From positions 53,124-117,123 of the forward strand of contig NZ_BSFN01000016.1 of the NCBI RefSeq assembly GCF_027922365.1: DNA of 64,000 bases. The letters are read 5' to 3'. This stretch comes from Pseudomonas turukhanskensis. Its GTDB lineage: Bacteria > Pseudomonadota > Gammaproteobacteria > Pseudomonadales > Pseudomonadaceae. Of this stretch, positions 47,529 to 56,781 are shown piece by piece. The notes under the pieces were generated by a model that was not told the origin of the DNA, ran no database searches, and worked only from the letters and a program-made list of their open reading frames with translations. The number at the start of each line of letters is the position of its first letter. Within the stretch, counting starts at the first letter, position 1. The position numbers were made by a program, and so were the translations under genes.

Positions 47529-50042
47529 ATGACGCAAGTCACGGTCAAAGAATTGGCCCAAGTGGTCGCCACCCCAGTAGAGCGTCTGTTGTTGCAGATG
47601 CGCGAAGCGGGTCTGCCGCATACCGGTGCCGACCAAGTTGTGACCGATAGCGAGAAGCAGGCCCTGTTGGCGCATCTCAAAAGCAGTCACGGCGAGAAAG
47701 TGGAAGAGCCGCGCAAGATTACCTTGCAGCGCAAAACCACGAGCACCCTGCGTGTGGCGGGTAGCAAAACCATCAGCGTAGAAGTGCGCAAGAAGAAAAC
47801 CTTCGTCAAGCGCAGCAACGAAGAAATCGAAGCTGAGCAAAAACGCGAGCAGGAAGAGCGCGCGGCGGAAGAGGCTCGCGTGCAAGCGGCCGAAGATGCC
47901 AAGCGTCAGGCCGAAAACACTGCTCGCCGCGAAGCCAACACTGCGAACGCTGCGCCGGAATCGGCTGCTGAAGCGGCGCCGGTTGCGCCAGTTGCCGAAC
48001 CAGCAGTGGTCGATATCGAGCTGCCACCGGTTGTTGCACCGGTTGAAGAGCGCAAAAAAGACGATCAGCGTCGCCCGGACAAGCCGCGCAACGACGACGA
48101 TCGTCGTGGCGGCGACCGCAAGGCCACTGCCCACCGTCCTTCGGTTAAAGAGAAGGAAAAGGCGCCGGCTCCACGCGTTGCCCCACGTACCACCGACGAG
48201 GAAAGCGACAGCTTCCGTCGTGGCGGGCGCGGCAAGGCCAAGCTGAAAAAACGCAATGCTCACGGTTTCCAGAGCCCGACCGGTCCGGTTGTGCGCGACG
48301 TGTCCATCGGCGAGACCATCACCGTTGGCGAGTTGTCGGCGCAGATGTCGGTCAAAGCGGCTGAAGTGATCAAGTTCATGTTCAAGATGGGCACCCCGGT
48401 GACCATCAACCAGGTACTGGATCAGGAAACTGCACAGCTGATCGCTGAAGAACTGGGCCACAACGTCAAGCTCGTTAGCGATAACGCCCTTGAAGAGCAG
48501 TTGGCCGAGTCCCTGAAGTTTGAAGGTGAGGCCATTTCCCGTGCGCCGGTTGTGACCGTAATGGGCCACGTTGACCACGGTAAAACCTCGCTGCTCGACT
48601 ACATTCGTCGCGCTAAAGTGGCCGCCGGCGAAGCGGGCGGTATCACCCAGCACATCGGCGCCTACCACGTAGAAACCGAGCGCGGCATGGTGACCTTCCT
48701 CGACACCCCGGGTCACGCCGCGTTTACCGCCATGCGTGCCCGTGGTGCCAAGGCGACCGATATCGTGATTCTGGTAGTTGCAGCGGACGACGGCGTAATG
48801 CCGCAGACCGTTGAAGCTGTTCAGCACGCCAAAGCTGCCGGCGTTCCGCTGGTGGTCGCGGTGAACAAGATCGACAAGCCTGGTGCTGACCTGGAACGCA
48901 TCAAGAGCGAACTGGCTGCGCACGGCGTGACCCCGGAAGAGTGGGGCGGCGACAACCCGTTCGTGAACGTGTCGGCGAAGATGGGTACTGGCGTAGACGA
49001 ACTGCTTGAAGCCGTTCTGCTGCAAGCCGAAGTACTGGAGCTCAAGGCAACCCCGTCGGCCCCAGGCCGTGGTGTGGTGGTTGAGTCCCGTCTCGACAAG
49101 GGCCGTGGTCCGGTTGCTACCGTTCTGGTTCAGGACGGTACATTGCGCCAAGGCGACATGGTGCTGGTCGGTTCGAACTTCGGCCGTATCCGCGCCATGC
49201 TCGACGAGAACGGCAAGTCCATCAAGGAAGCCGGTCCATCGATTCCGGTCGAGATCCTCGGCCTGGACGGCACGCCGGATGCTGGCGATGAAATGAGCGT
49301 ACTGGCTGACGAGAAGAAAGCCCGTGAAGTCGCGCTGTTCCGTCAAGGCAAGTTCCGCGAAGTGAAACTGGCCCGTGCCCACGCTGGCAAGCTGGAAAAC
49401 ATCTTCGAGAACATGGGCCAGGAAGAGAAGAAGACGCTCAACATCGTCCTCAAATCCGACGTCCGTGGTTCGCTGGAAGCTCTGCAGGGCGCCCTGGGCG
49501 GTCTGGGTAACGATGAAGTGCAAGTGCGTGTAGTTGGTGGCGGTGTCGGTGGTATCACCGAGTCCGACGCCAACCTGGCACTGGCCTCCAACGCTGTACT
49601 GTTCGGCTTCAACGTGCGTGCCGATGCCGGCGCGCGCAAGATCGTCGAGCAGGAAGGCCTGGATATGCGTTACTACAACGTGATCTACGACATCATCGAA
49701 GACGTCAAGAAGGCCCTCACCGGCATGCTCGGCAGTGATGTTCGCGAGAACATTCTGGGTATCGCCGAAGTGCGTGACGTGTTCCGCTCGCCGAAGTTCG
49801 GCGCCATCGCCGGTTGCATGGTGGTTGAGGGTACGGTTTACCGTAACCGTCCGATCCGTGTACTGCGTGAAGACGTGGTTATCTTCGAAGGTGAGCTGGA
49901 ATCGCTGCGCCGCTTCAAAGACGACGCCTCCGAAGTTCGTGCCGGCATGGAATGCGGTATTGGCGTGAAGAGCTACAACGACGTCAAGGTCGGCGACAAG
50001 ATCGAAGTGTTCGAGAAGATCCAAGTGGCTCGCAGCCTTTAA
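47529..50042 (+). CDS. infB: Translation initiation factor IF-2
   Basis: The 837-residue GTPase has an N-terminal IF2_N domain, a long charged Ala/Arg/Glu linker (about residues 85-245), then the G domain with G1 GHVDHGKT, G3 DTPGHA and G4 NKID, followed by beta-barrel and C-terminal fMet-tRNA-binding domains. It places fMet-tRNA on the 30S subunit. It is 25 bp after nusA. Confidence 0.98.
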   Translation: MTQVTVKELAQVVATPVERLLLQMREAGLPHTGADQVVTDSEKQALLAHLKSSHGEKVEEPRKITLQRKTTSTLRVAGSKTISVEVRKKKTFVKRSNEEIEAEQKREQEERAAEEARVQAAEDAKRQAENTARREANTANAAPESAAEAAPVAPVAEPAVVDIELPPVVAPVEERKKDDQRRPDKPRNDDDRRGGDRKATAHRPSVKEKEKAPAPRVAPRTTDEESDSFRRGGRGKAKLKKRNAHGFQSPTGPVVRDVSIGETITVGELSAQMSVKAAEVIKFMFKMGTPVTINQVLDQETAQLIAEELGHNVKLVSDNALEEQLAESLKFEGEAISRAPVVTVMGHVDHGKTSLLDYIRRAKVAAGEAGGITQHIGAYHVETERGMVTFLDTPGHAAFTAMRARGAKATDIVILVVAADDGVMPQTVEAVQHAKAAGVPLVVAVNKIDKPGADLERIKSELAAHGVTPEEWGGDNPFVNVSAKMGTGVDELLEAVLLQAEVLELKATPSAPGRGVVVESRLDKGRGPVATVLVQDGTLRQGDMVLVGSNFGRIRAMLDENGKSIKEAGPSIPVEILGLDGTPDAGDEMSVLADEKKAREVALFRQGKFREVKLARAHAGKLENIFENMGQEEKKTLNIVLKSDVRGSLEALQGALGGLGNDEVQVRVVGGGVGGITESDANLALASNAVLFGFNVRADAGARKIVEQEGLDMRYYNVIYDIIEDVKKALTGMLGSDVRENILGIAEVRDVFRSPKFGAIAGCMVVEGTVYRNRPIRVLREDVVIFEGELESLRRFKDDASEVRAGMECGIGVKSYNDVKVGDKIEVFEKIQVARSL

Positions 50043-50061
50043 GCTCGAGCTGTTTTACGCA

Positions 50062-50095
50062 ACGCCCGGTCCGGCTCACGCCTGGCCGGGCGTTT
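50062..50095 (+). terminator. Weak hairpin after infB
   Basis: AACGCCCGG / CCGGGCGTT stem with a loop that can also pair, followed by only three T. It may be a partial terminator or an RNase site between infB and rbfA. Confidence 0.5.
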
Positions 50096-50150
50096 GCCGC
50101 TTTCAGACCGTCAGGGTTTTGCGCCGTGGCGGGAGGTAACAGGTAGTTAG

Positions 50151-50555
50151 ATGGCCAAAGAATATAGCCGTACCCAACGTATCGGCGATCAGATGCAGCG
50201 CGAGCTGGCACAGCTGATCCGTCGTGAAGTCAAAGACCCGCGTGTTGGTCTTGTGACCGTGACTGCCGTGGATGTAAGCCGCGACGTCGGTCATGCGAAG
50301 ATTTTCATCACCGTGATGGGCCAGGACACTGCCGAAGAAATCGCGCAGAACGTCAAGGCGCTGAACGACGCTGCCGGTTTCCTGCGTATGCAGCTGGCCC
50401 GTGCCATGAAGCTGCGTAGCGTGCCGCAGCTGCATTTTCATTACGACGAAAGCGTAATGCGTGGTGCACACCTGTCGGCGCTGATCGAGCGTGCAGTGGC
50501 TGAAGATGGCCAGCACGCCGATGTCGACACACCGCCTGTTGCCGATAAGGAGTAA
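50151..50555 (+). CDS. rbfA: 30S ribosome-binding factor RbfA
   Basis: The 134-residue KH-like protein has RIGDQMQRELAQLIRREVKD at the N-terminus and MKLRSVPQLHFHYDESV later. It binds free 30S subunits and aids 16S maturation and cold adaptation. It is 3 bp before truB. Confidence 0.97.
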   Translation: MAKEYSRTQRIGDQMQRELAQLIRREVKDPRVGLVTVTAVDVSRDVGHAKIFITVMGQDTAEEIAQNVKALNDAAGFLRMQLARAMKLRSVPQLHFHYDESVMRGAHLSALIERAVAEDGQHADVDTPPVADKE

Positions 50556-50558
50556 CCG

Positions 50559-51476
50559 GTGGCTCAGGTCAAACGCATTCGCCGTAACGTCAGTGGCATC
50601 ATTCTGCTCGACAAGCCCAAGGGCTTCAGTTCCAACGCGGCGCTGCAAAAGGTGCGCTGGTTGCTGAACGCCGAGAAGGCCGGCCACACCGGCAGCCTTG
50701 ATCCGCTGGCGACTGGCGTGTTGCCACTGTGTTTTGGCGAGGCCACCAAGTTTTCCCAATATCTGCTTGATGCCGACAAAGGCTACGAGACACTGATGCA
50801 GATGGGCGTCACCACCACCACGGCCGATGCCGAAGGTGAGGTGATCGAACGTCGCGAAGTGACCGTTGGTCGTGACGATATCGAGGCGGTCCTACCCCGA
50901 TTCCGTGGCGAAATCAGTCAGATACCGCCGATGTACTCCGCCCTCAAGCGTGACGGTCAGCCGCTGTACAAGCTGGCCCGTGCCGGCGAAGTAGTGGAGC
51001 GCGAAGCGCGTTCTGTTACTATTGCGCGCCTGGAAATGCTGGGCTGCGAAGGTGGGCAGGCGACGTTGTCTGTGGCTTGCAGCAAAGGCACCTACATCCG
51101 GACCCTGGTGGAAGACATCGGCCAGGCGTTGGGCTGTGGGGCGCACGTCGCTGAATTGCGCCGTACCCAGGCCGGGCCCTTTGTATTGGCGCAGACGGTG
51201 ACGCTCGAAGAGCTGGAACAGGTGCACGCCGACGGTGGCAACGAAGCCGTCGACCGCTTCCTGATGCCCTCCGACAGCGGCCTGGAACACTGGCCTCTGG
51301 TGCGGTTTTCGGAACACAGCGCGTTTTACTGGTTGCATGGGCAGGCTGTACGCGCCCCGGACGCGCCGAAATTCGGCATGGTCCGCGCATATGATCACAA
51401 TGCTCGCTTTATCGGGATTGGCGAAGTGAGCGAAGACGGGCGCATCGCGCCGCGTCGTTTGATTCGGTCAGAATGA
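50559..51476 (+). CDS. truB: tRNA pseudouridine-55 synthase
   Basis: The 305-residue enzyme has catalytic Asp in HTGSLDPLATGVLP (about residue 48), PPMYSALKRDGQPLYKLAR and a C-terminal PUA-like domain. It makes pseudouridine 55 in the tRNA T-loop. Start GTG at 50559, preceded by AAGGAG at the end of rbfA. Confidence 0.97.
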   Translation: MAQVKRIRRNVSGIILLDKPKGFSSNAALQKVRWLLNAEKAGHTGSLDPLATGVLPLCFGEATKFSQYLLDADKGYETLMQMGVTTTTADAEGEVIERREVTVGRDDIEAVLPRFRGEISQIPPMYSALKRDGQPLYKLARAGEVVEREARSVTIARLEMLGCEGGQATLSVACSKGTYIRTLVEDIGQALGCGAHVAELRRTQAGPFVLAQTVTLEELEQVHADGGNEAVDRFLMPSDSGLEHWPLVRFSEHSAFYWLHGQAVRAPDAPKFGMVRAYDHNARFIGIGEVSEDGRIAPRRLIRSE

Positions 51477-51619
51477 CCGAACCATGCCGGGAAACCGGGG
51501 TGGGCGAGGGTGGCTGTTAATAGGCACGGTCACATCTCATTTTTTAATACGAGGATTTGTCCTCGGCCTATTGGAGTCGTATTCACTGGAATGCAGCTCC
51601 TTACTGAGAGGAAGCCCAC

Positions 51620-51889
51620 ATGGCACTCAGCGTTGAAGAAAAAGCTCAGATCGTTACCGACTACCAACAAGCCGTTGGTGATACTGGTTCGCCAGAAGTG
51701 CAAGTTGCACTGCTGACCGCCAACATCAACAAGCTGCAAGGTCACTTCAAAGCCAACGGTAAAGACCACCACTCCCGTCGTGGTCTGATCCGCATGGTAA
51801 ACCAGCGTCGTAAGCTGCTGGACTACCTCAAAGGCAAAGACGTTACCCGCTACAGCACCTTGATCGGTCGTTTGGGCCTGCGTCGCTAA
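51620..51889 (+). CDS. rpsO: 30S ribosomal protein S15
   Basis: The 89-residue protein starts MALSVEEKAQIVTDYQQ and includes DTGSPEVQVALLTANINKL and KDHHSRRGLIRMVNQRRKLL, the 16S-binding helices. AGAGGAAG ribosome site precedes the ATG. A small hairpin CGAGGATTTGTCCTCG lies about 60 bp upstream in its leader. Confidence 0.99.
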   Translation: MALSVEEKAQIVTDYQQAVGDTGSPEVQVALLTANINKLQGHFKANGKDHHSRRGLIRMVNQRRKLLDYLKGKDVTRYSTLIGRLGLRR

Positions 51890-51911
51890 TAGCGAAGCTG
51901 CTAGAGGTTGG

Positions 51912-51939
51912 TTGTTTGTCGTTATTGATTGGGTATGCT
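51912..51939 (+). promoter_or_regulatory. Possible sigma-70 promoter of pnp
   Basis: TTGTTT, 16-bp spacer, TATGCT in the 213-bp rpsO-pnp gap. It is a moderate match, giving pnp its own start point in addition to readthrough. Confidence 0.35.
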
Positions 51940-52102
51940 CTGGCAGCCCGGTGATTAACGGCAGGCAGCCAGCCTCAAGTTTTATCTGCACCATCGGTTT
52001 TGTTTGTATCACCTGGACAGTGCTCGGGTCCGAATCCCGAAGTTGCCCAAGAATTCTGCAAGAACACGATTTCCCCAAGGCAAAAAAGAAGGTAAATACA
52101 CC

Positions 52103-54205
52103 GTGAACCCGGTAATCAAGAAATTTCAGTTCGGTCAATCGACCGTCACCCTCGAGACTGGCCGCATTGCCCGTCAGGCCTCCGGCGCAGTATTGGTCAC
52201 CGTTGACGACGACGTCAGCGTATTGGTGACCGTGGTTGGCGCCAAGCAAGCCGACCCGAGCAAAGGCTTCTTCCCGCTGTCCGTTCACTACCAAGAAAAA
52301 ACCTACGCTGCCGGCAAGATCCCTGGTGGCTTCTTCAAGCGTGAAGCGCGTCCTTCGGAAAAAGAGACCCTGACTTCCCGCCTGATCGACCGTCCGATCC
52401 GCCCCCTGTTTCCTGAAGGTTTCCTGAACGAAGTTCAGGTGATCTGCACCGTGGTTTCCACCAGCAAGAAAACCGATCCGGACATCGCTGCCATGATCGG
52501 TACTTCGGCTGCCCTGGCAATCTCCGGTATCCCATTCGAAGGCCCGATCGGCGCTGCCCGCGTTGCCTTCCACGAAAGCACCGGCTACCTGCTGAACCCG
52601 ACTTACGAGCAACTCAAGGCCTCGAGCCTGGACATGGTCGTAGCCGGTACCAAAGACGCCGTGCTGATGGTTGAATCCGAAGCCAAAGAGCTGACCGAAG
52701 ACCAGATGCTGGGCGCCGTGCTGTTCGCCCACGACGAGTTCCAATCGGTGATCAAAGCCGTTGGCGAACTGGCTGCCGAAGTCGGCAAGCCTACCTGGGC
52801 GTGGGCACCTGCTGCCAAGAACACCGCACTGCTGGACGCTATCCGTAGCGAATTCGGCGACGCGATTTCCCAGGCTTACACCATCACCATCAAGCACGAG
52901 CGTTATGGCCGTCTGGGCGAGTTGAAAGACCAGATCGTTGCCAAGTTCGCCGTTGAAGGCGGCCCGAGTGCGGGTGAAGTGAAAGACGCTTTCGGCGAGA
53001 TCGAATACCGCACCGTTCGCGAAAACATCGTGAACGGCAAGCCACGTATCGACGGTCGCGACACCCGCACCGTACGCCCGCTGGCCATCGAAGTTGGCGT
53101 ACTGGGTAAAACCCACGGTTCGGCCCTGTTCACCCGTGGTGAAACCCAGGCGCTGGTTGTGGCTACCCTCGGTACCGCGCGCGACGCACAACTGCTGGAC
53201 ACCCTCGAAGGCGAGCGTAAAGACCCCTTCATGCTGCACTACAACTTCCCTCCGTACTCGGTGGGCGAGTGTGGTCGTATGGGCGCCACTGGCCGTCGCG
53301 AAATCGGTCACGGCCGTCTCGCACGCCGTTCGGTTCAGGCCATGCTGCCTGCTGCAGACGTGTTCCCGTACACCATCCGCGTTGTGTCGGAAATCACCGA
53401 GTCCAACGGTTCGAGCTCCATGGCTTCGGTGTGCGGTGCTTCCCTGGCGCTGATGGACGCTGGTGTGCCGATGAAGGCGCCGGTTGCCGGTATCGCCATG
53501 GGCCTGGTTAAAGAAGGCGAGAAATTCGCCATCCTCACCGACATCCTCGGTGACGAAGACCACCTGGGCGACATGGACTTCAAAGTGGCTGGTACCGCCA
53601 AAGGTGTTACCGCGCTGCAGATGGACATCAAGATCAACGGCATCACCGAAGAAATCATGGAGATCGCCCTGGGCCAAGCCCTGGAAGCTCGCCTGAACAT
53701 CCTCGGTCAGATGAACCAGGTGATCTCGACTTCCCGTAGCGAACTGTCGGCCAACGCTCCGACCATGATCGCCATGAAGATCGACCAGGACAAGATTCGC
53801 GACGTTATCGGCAAAGGTGGTGCAACCATCCGCGCGATCTGCGAAGAAACCAAGGCCTCGATCGACATCGAAGACGACGGCTCGATCAAGATCTTCGGCG
53901 AAACCAAGGAAGCGGCTGAGGCGGCACGTCAGCGCGTTCTGGGTATCACCGCAGAAGCGGAAATCGGCAAGATCTACGTCGGTAAGGTTGAGCGCATCGT
54001 CGACTTCGGCGCATTCGTGAACATCCTGCCGGGCAAAGACGGTCTGGTGCACATCTCGATGCTGAGCGACGCGCGCGTTGAGAAAGTCACCGACATTCTG
54101 AAAGAAGGTCAGGAAGTCGAAGTGCTGGTACTGGACGTGGACAACCGCGGCCGTATCAAACTGTCGATCAAAGACGTAGCAGCAGCTAAGGCTCAGGGCG
54201 TTTAA
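52103..54205 (+). CDS. pnp: Polynucleotide phosphorylase
   Basis: The 700-residue 3'-5' exoribonuclease has two RNase PH domains (VNPVIKKFQFGQSTVTLETG at the N-terminus; GLVKEGEKFAILTDILGDED in the second), a KH domain (IRDVIGKGGATIRAICEE) and an S1 domain (GKVERIVDFGAFVNILPG). It degrades mRNA phosphorolytically in the degradosome. The start is GTG at 52103; the longer frame upstream is unlike the family. Confidence 0.98.
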   Translation: MNPVIKKFQFGQSTVTLETGRIARQASGAVLVTVDDDVSVLVTVVGAKQADPSKGFFPLSVHYQEKTYAAGKIPGGFFKREARPSEKETLTSRLIDRPIRPLFPEGFLNEVQVICTVVSTSKKTDPDIAAMIGTSAALAISGIPFEGPIGAARVAFHESTGYLLNPTYEQLKASSLDMVVAGTKDAVLMVESEAKELTEDQMLGAVLFAHDEFQSVIKAVGELAAEVGKPTWAWAPAAKNTALLDAIRSEFGDAISQAYTITIKHERYGRLGELKDQIVAKFAVEGGPSAGEVKDAFGEIEYRTVRENIVNGKPRIDGRDTRTVRPLAIEVGVLGKTHGSALFTRGETQALVVATLGTARDAQLLDTLEGERKDPFMLHYNFPPYSVGECGRMGATGRREIGHGRLARRSVQAMLPAADVFPYTIRVVSEITESNGSSSMASVCGASLALMDAGVPMKAPVAGIAMGLVKEGEKFAILTDILGDEDHLGDMDFKVAGTAKGVTALQMDIKINGITEEIMEIALGQALEARLNILGQMNQVISTSRSELSANAPTMIAMKIDQDKIRDVIGKGGATIRAICEETKASIDIEDDGSIKIFGETKEAAEAARQRVLGITAEAEIGKIYVGKVERIVDFGAFVNILPGKDGLVHISMLSDARVEKVTDILKEGQEVEVLVLDVDNRGRIKLSIKDVAAAKAQGV

Positions 54206-54228
54206 CCCCGACTTTATCGCAGCTTGAA

Positions 54229-54257
54229 GAGAGGGCCCTTGCGGGCCCTCTTTTTTT
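54229..54257 (+). terminator. Intrinsic terminator of pnp
   Basis: GAGAGGGCCC / GGGCCCTCTT hairpin followed by a run of seven T, ending the rimP-pnp operon. Confidence 0.9.
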
Positions 54258-54312
54258 GCCCGGAGAATAGGTAAATTAATGACGGCCAAGACGCACAAGG
54301 AACGCAGCATTC

Positions 54313-55728
54313 ATGGAAAAGAGTCTTTGCCACTACCATCCCGCCCAGCCCGCCACCTGGCTGTGCCGCTCCTGTCCTCGGCATTACGGCGACTGCTGCA
54401 CGCCGCTCAATGACGAGGCGCCGGAAGAAACCCCGACCTGCCCGCTGTGCGCCAATCGCCTAGAGTTTCTCGGCGCCGCCAATACAGCGCAGCCGTTCTG
54501 GGAACGTATCCCGACATTTTTCGCCTACGGCCTGCAAAGCGGTCCCTTGGCGTTCAGTGCCTTGCTCGCCGTCGCCAGCTTGTTTATGCCGGCCTCACTC
54601 ATTCTCTGGGCCGTGTTGTTCAGCATCGCCACCAAGTACTTCTACAGCGTGATAGAAGTCAGCAGCGAGGCGCAGAAGGCAGCGCCGACCTTGGCTAGCG
54701 CGTTTACCGGTCCCGGTTTTAGCCTGTTCTTCAAGCAGTTGGTGGTGTTTATCCTGTGTTTCGTTGCGCTGTGGATAGCCAGCGATTTCGACAGCGAGGC
54801 GTTGTACTGGCTGGTGAACATCAGCCTGTTGCTGGTAATGCCCGCCAGCATCATTCGCCTGGCCCTGGACAAGACGCTGGGCGCGGCCCTGAGCCCGGAG
54901 GAAGTGGGGCAGGTCATCAAAGCCATGGGCTGGCGTTACCTGATCCTTTGCGCGTTTCTGTTTATCCTCTGGCAGTCGCCCAGCTGGGTCACCCTGATGC
55001 TGTCCCACGGCTTGCCACGGGTGGTGCTGTTCCCGATAGCCGCATTCCTGTTCAGTTATTTCACCGTGGTGATGTGCGCGATGATGGGCTACGCCGTGTT
55101 CCAGTATCAGGGCGCACTGGGTTACGCGATTGCCGAAGAAGACAGCCACAACGGCTATCCGAAAGCCGAATACCAGCGCCGCCGGGCCCTGGCCGAAGCT
55201 GAAATCCGTATCAAGGAAGGGCAGAGCGAACACGCCCTGGAAACCCTGACACAGGCACTGGAGCGAGCCCCCGAAGACCTCAAGCTCAACGAGCGCTTTC
55301 ACCAATTGCTCTTCAACCTCAATGCCAAAGAGCGCTGCCTGCGTCATCTGGCCCACTACCTGCCGCTGGCCACTCGCAGCAGCCCGGCATTGGCCTCTAC
55401 GGCGCTGCTCAATGCACGAAAAATCCAGCCCGACTACCTGCCGGACGACCCCCTGGTGTGCGAGCGCATTGCCGCCGCGCTGTTGGAGCGCCACCGCACC
55501 CGCGAAGGCTTGAGCCTGCTGCGCAACCTGCATCAGCGCTTTCCGGACTATCCGCATATTCCCCGCGCCTATCTGCTGGCCGCGCGAGGCTTTGCCGAGG
55601 GGCTGGGGCAGGTAGAACCTGCGCAGAAGCTGCTGGCGTTCGTCCGTGGCCGGTATCCACAGTCGCCGCTAATGGCGGAAGTGGACACGCTGCAGCTGAT
55701 TATCGACCGAATGGCGACCAATGGTTGA
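54313..55728 (+). CDS. Zn-finger, multi-TM, TPR-containing protein of unknown function
   Basis: The 471-residue protein has three parts. An N-terminal B-box-like zinc cluster (C6, H9, C18, C21, H24, C28, C43, C46; CHYHP, CRSC, CPLC) occupies residues 1-50. About five or six membrane helices follow between residues 70 and 285. A C-terminal soluble helical region (about 300-471) is TPR-like, with EHALETLTQALERAPEDLKL and repeated Leu/Ala helices. It is probably an inner-membrane protein with cytoplasmic ends. I do not recognise a named family. It stands alone after the pnp terminator; neighbours give no hint of function. Confidence 0.7.
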   Translation: MEKSLCHYHPAQPATWLCRSCPRHYGDCCTPLNDEAPEETPTCPLCANRLEFLGAANTAQPFWERIPTFFAYGLQSGPLAFSALLAVASLFMPASLILWAVLFSIATKYFYSVIEVSSEAQKAAPTLASAFTGPGFSLFFKQLVVFILCFVALWIASDFDSEALYWLVNISLLLVMPASIIRLALDKTLGAALSPEEVGQVIKAMGWRYLILCAFLFILWQSPSWVTLMLSHGLPRVVLFPIAAFLFSYFTVVMCAMMGYAVFQYQGALGYAIAEEDSHNGYPKAEYQRRRALAEAEIRIKEGQSEHALETLTQALERAPEDLKLNERFHQLLFNLNAKERCLRHLAHYLPLATRSSPALASTALLNARKIQPDYLPDDPLVCERIAAALLERHRTREGLSLLRNLHQRFPDYPHIPRAYLLAARGFAEGLGQVEPAQKLLAFVRGRYPQSPLMAEVDTLQLIIDRMATNG

Positions 55729-55735
55729 AGGTTCA

Positions 55736-55777
55736 TGCAGATTGCATGTAAGCGAAGCGGCTAACTTGCAATCTGCA
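55736..55777. promoter_or_regulatory. Paired TGCA-N3-TGCA boxes (candidate activator site)
   Basis: TGCAGATTGCA (55736-55746) and TGCAATCTGCA (55767-55777) form an 11-bp perfect inverted repeat, and each box is also a TGCA-N3-TGCA dyad. Centres are 31 bp apart (three helical turns) and the pair is about 70-110 bp upstream of the sigma-54 promoter. No T-run follows, so it is not an intrinsic terminator. Confidence 0.55.
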
Positions 55778-55843
55778 CGATGAGTCAGGTTTGCTTGAAA
55801 ATTTAAGTCATTGATAAATAACGAATAATTAATGTTTTAAAAG

Positions 55844-55859
55844 TTGGCACACGCCTTGC
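55844..55859 (+). promoter_or_regulatory. Sigma-54 (RpoN) promoter of BON-domain gene
   Basis: TTGGCACACGCCTTGC matches the -24/-12 consensus, with GG and GC separated by exactly ten bases. It is about 70 bp upstream of the BON-protein ATG, and the flank is AT-rich. Confidence 0.75.
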
Positions 55860-55927
55860 GATATCTCCTATGAAACCGCAGCCAGGACAGGTGGCGGAAT
55901 TTTCGAATGAACTAGGAGTGAGACGTT

Positions 55928-56284
55928 ATGAATAAGCCTTTCAATAAATTCGTTATTGCAGCTGCCACTGCCGGTGCCCTGCTGTCCCCTCTGGCATTCG
56001 CTGATGTAGCCAACTCCCACAGCGCTCCGCTGATGATGGCCGCTACTACCGATACCGCTGAAGAAGCAGTGACCGACACCTGGATCACCAGCAAGGTCAA
56101 ATCCACTTTCGTAGCCGATAGCGCACTCAGCGCATTGGACATCAAGGTTGAAACCAACAAAGGCGTGGTTTCGCTGTCTGGCGTCGTGAAAAGCGATGCT
56201 GAACGCGACCTGGCCGTGGCCAAGACCAAAGGCATCAAAGGCGTGAAGGCGGTTTCCGCCGACGGCCTGAAGTCGGCTGAGTAA
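55928..56284 (+). CDS. Periplasmic BON-domain protein
   Basis: The 118-residue protein has a signal peptide (MNKPFNKFVIAAATAGALLS, cleavage near AFA) and one BON domain (DTWITSKVKSTFVADSAL, VETNKGVVSLSGVVKS, VKAVSADGL). OsmY and similar envelope stress proteins have two BON domains; this has one. BON domains bind membranes or lipids. AGGAGTGAGACGTT provides the ribosome site. A sigma-54 promoter suggests control by nitrogen, envelope or another RpoN regulator. It lies 83 bp upstream of the csbD-like gene, which may share the transcript. Confidence 0.88.
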   Translation: MNKPFNKFVIAAATAGALLSPLAFADVANSHSAPLMMAATTDTAEEAVTDTWITSKVKSTFVADSALSALDIKVETNKGVVSLSGVVKSDAERDLAVAKTKGIKGVKAVSADGLKSAE

Positions 56285-56367
56285 TCAGTCGACCGCCTGA
56301 AAGCATTCCCTCAGGCGTTCCGGACCACCGGTGACGCCTGATCCGCCCAGACACAGGAGGATTTGTC

Positions 56368-56565
56368 ATGAATTCCGACGTAATCAAAGGCAAGTGGAAA
56401 CAGCTCAACGGCAAGATTAAGGAACGTTGGGGCGACCTGACGGACGACGACTTGGATGTCGCCGAAGGGCATAGCGAATACCTGGCAGGGAAACTTCAGG
56501 AGCGCTATGGATGGACCAAAGAAAAGGCTCAGGATGAGCTACGCGACTTCTCTAGTAAGTTGTGA
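56368..56565 (+). CDS. CsbD-family stress protein
   Basis: The 65-residue protein begins MNSDVIKGKWKQLNGKIKER and continues with GDLTDDDLDVAEG and LQERYGWTKEKAQDEL, the CsbD/YjbJ family pattern of hydrophilic helices. Members are abundant general-stress proteins of unknown mechanism. AGGAGG ribosome site lies 8 nt before ATG. Confidence 0.93.
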   Translation: MNSDVIKGKWKQLNGKIKERWGDLTDDDLDVAEGHSEYLAGKLQERYGWTKEKAQDELRDFSSKL

Positions 56566-56610
56566 ACACAAATAAAAAGCCCCCTTCATTGGGGGCTTTT
56601 TATTTGTGTT
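56565..56610. terminator. 20-bp perfect hairpin terminator after csbD-like gene
   Basis: A perfect 20-bp inverted repeat with a 6-base loop begins at the last base of the csbD-like stop codon. The core is AAAAAGCCCCC / GGGGGCTTTTT. It can act in both directions. Confidence 0.92.
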
Positions 56611-56781
56611 CAACGAACGGCTTCCGGGGCGTCGGCCATGCGGCGTTGCTCCTCGCTTTTGATGCTCACGTACTCGAGTACGCTGCGCTCAAAAGCTCCG
56701 GGGCGCCTGATTCGCTGGCGCTCACCCTTCGGGCCAGCCTGCGGCTGTTACTCCCACTGGTCGTTGGTCCTGACCTTAGCC

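Noticed and set aside
47472..50024. 850-codon open frame antisense to infB
   Set aside because: It mirrors infB exactly and has no recognisable domain; a shadow of GC-rich coding.
51530..54310. 926-codon open frame antisense to pnp and rpsO
   Set aside because: It covers two certain genes on the other strand and reads like a shadow frame (His/Gly/Val-rich).
55736..55777. Inverted repeat read as terminator of the upstream gene
   Set aside because: No T-run and a long 20-nt spacer; an activator site is more likely given the sigma-54 promoter downstream.
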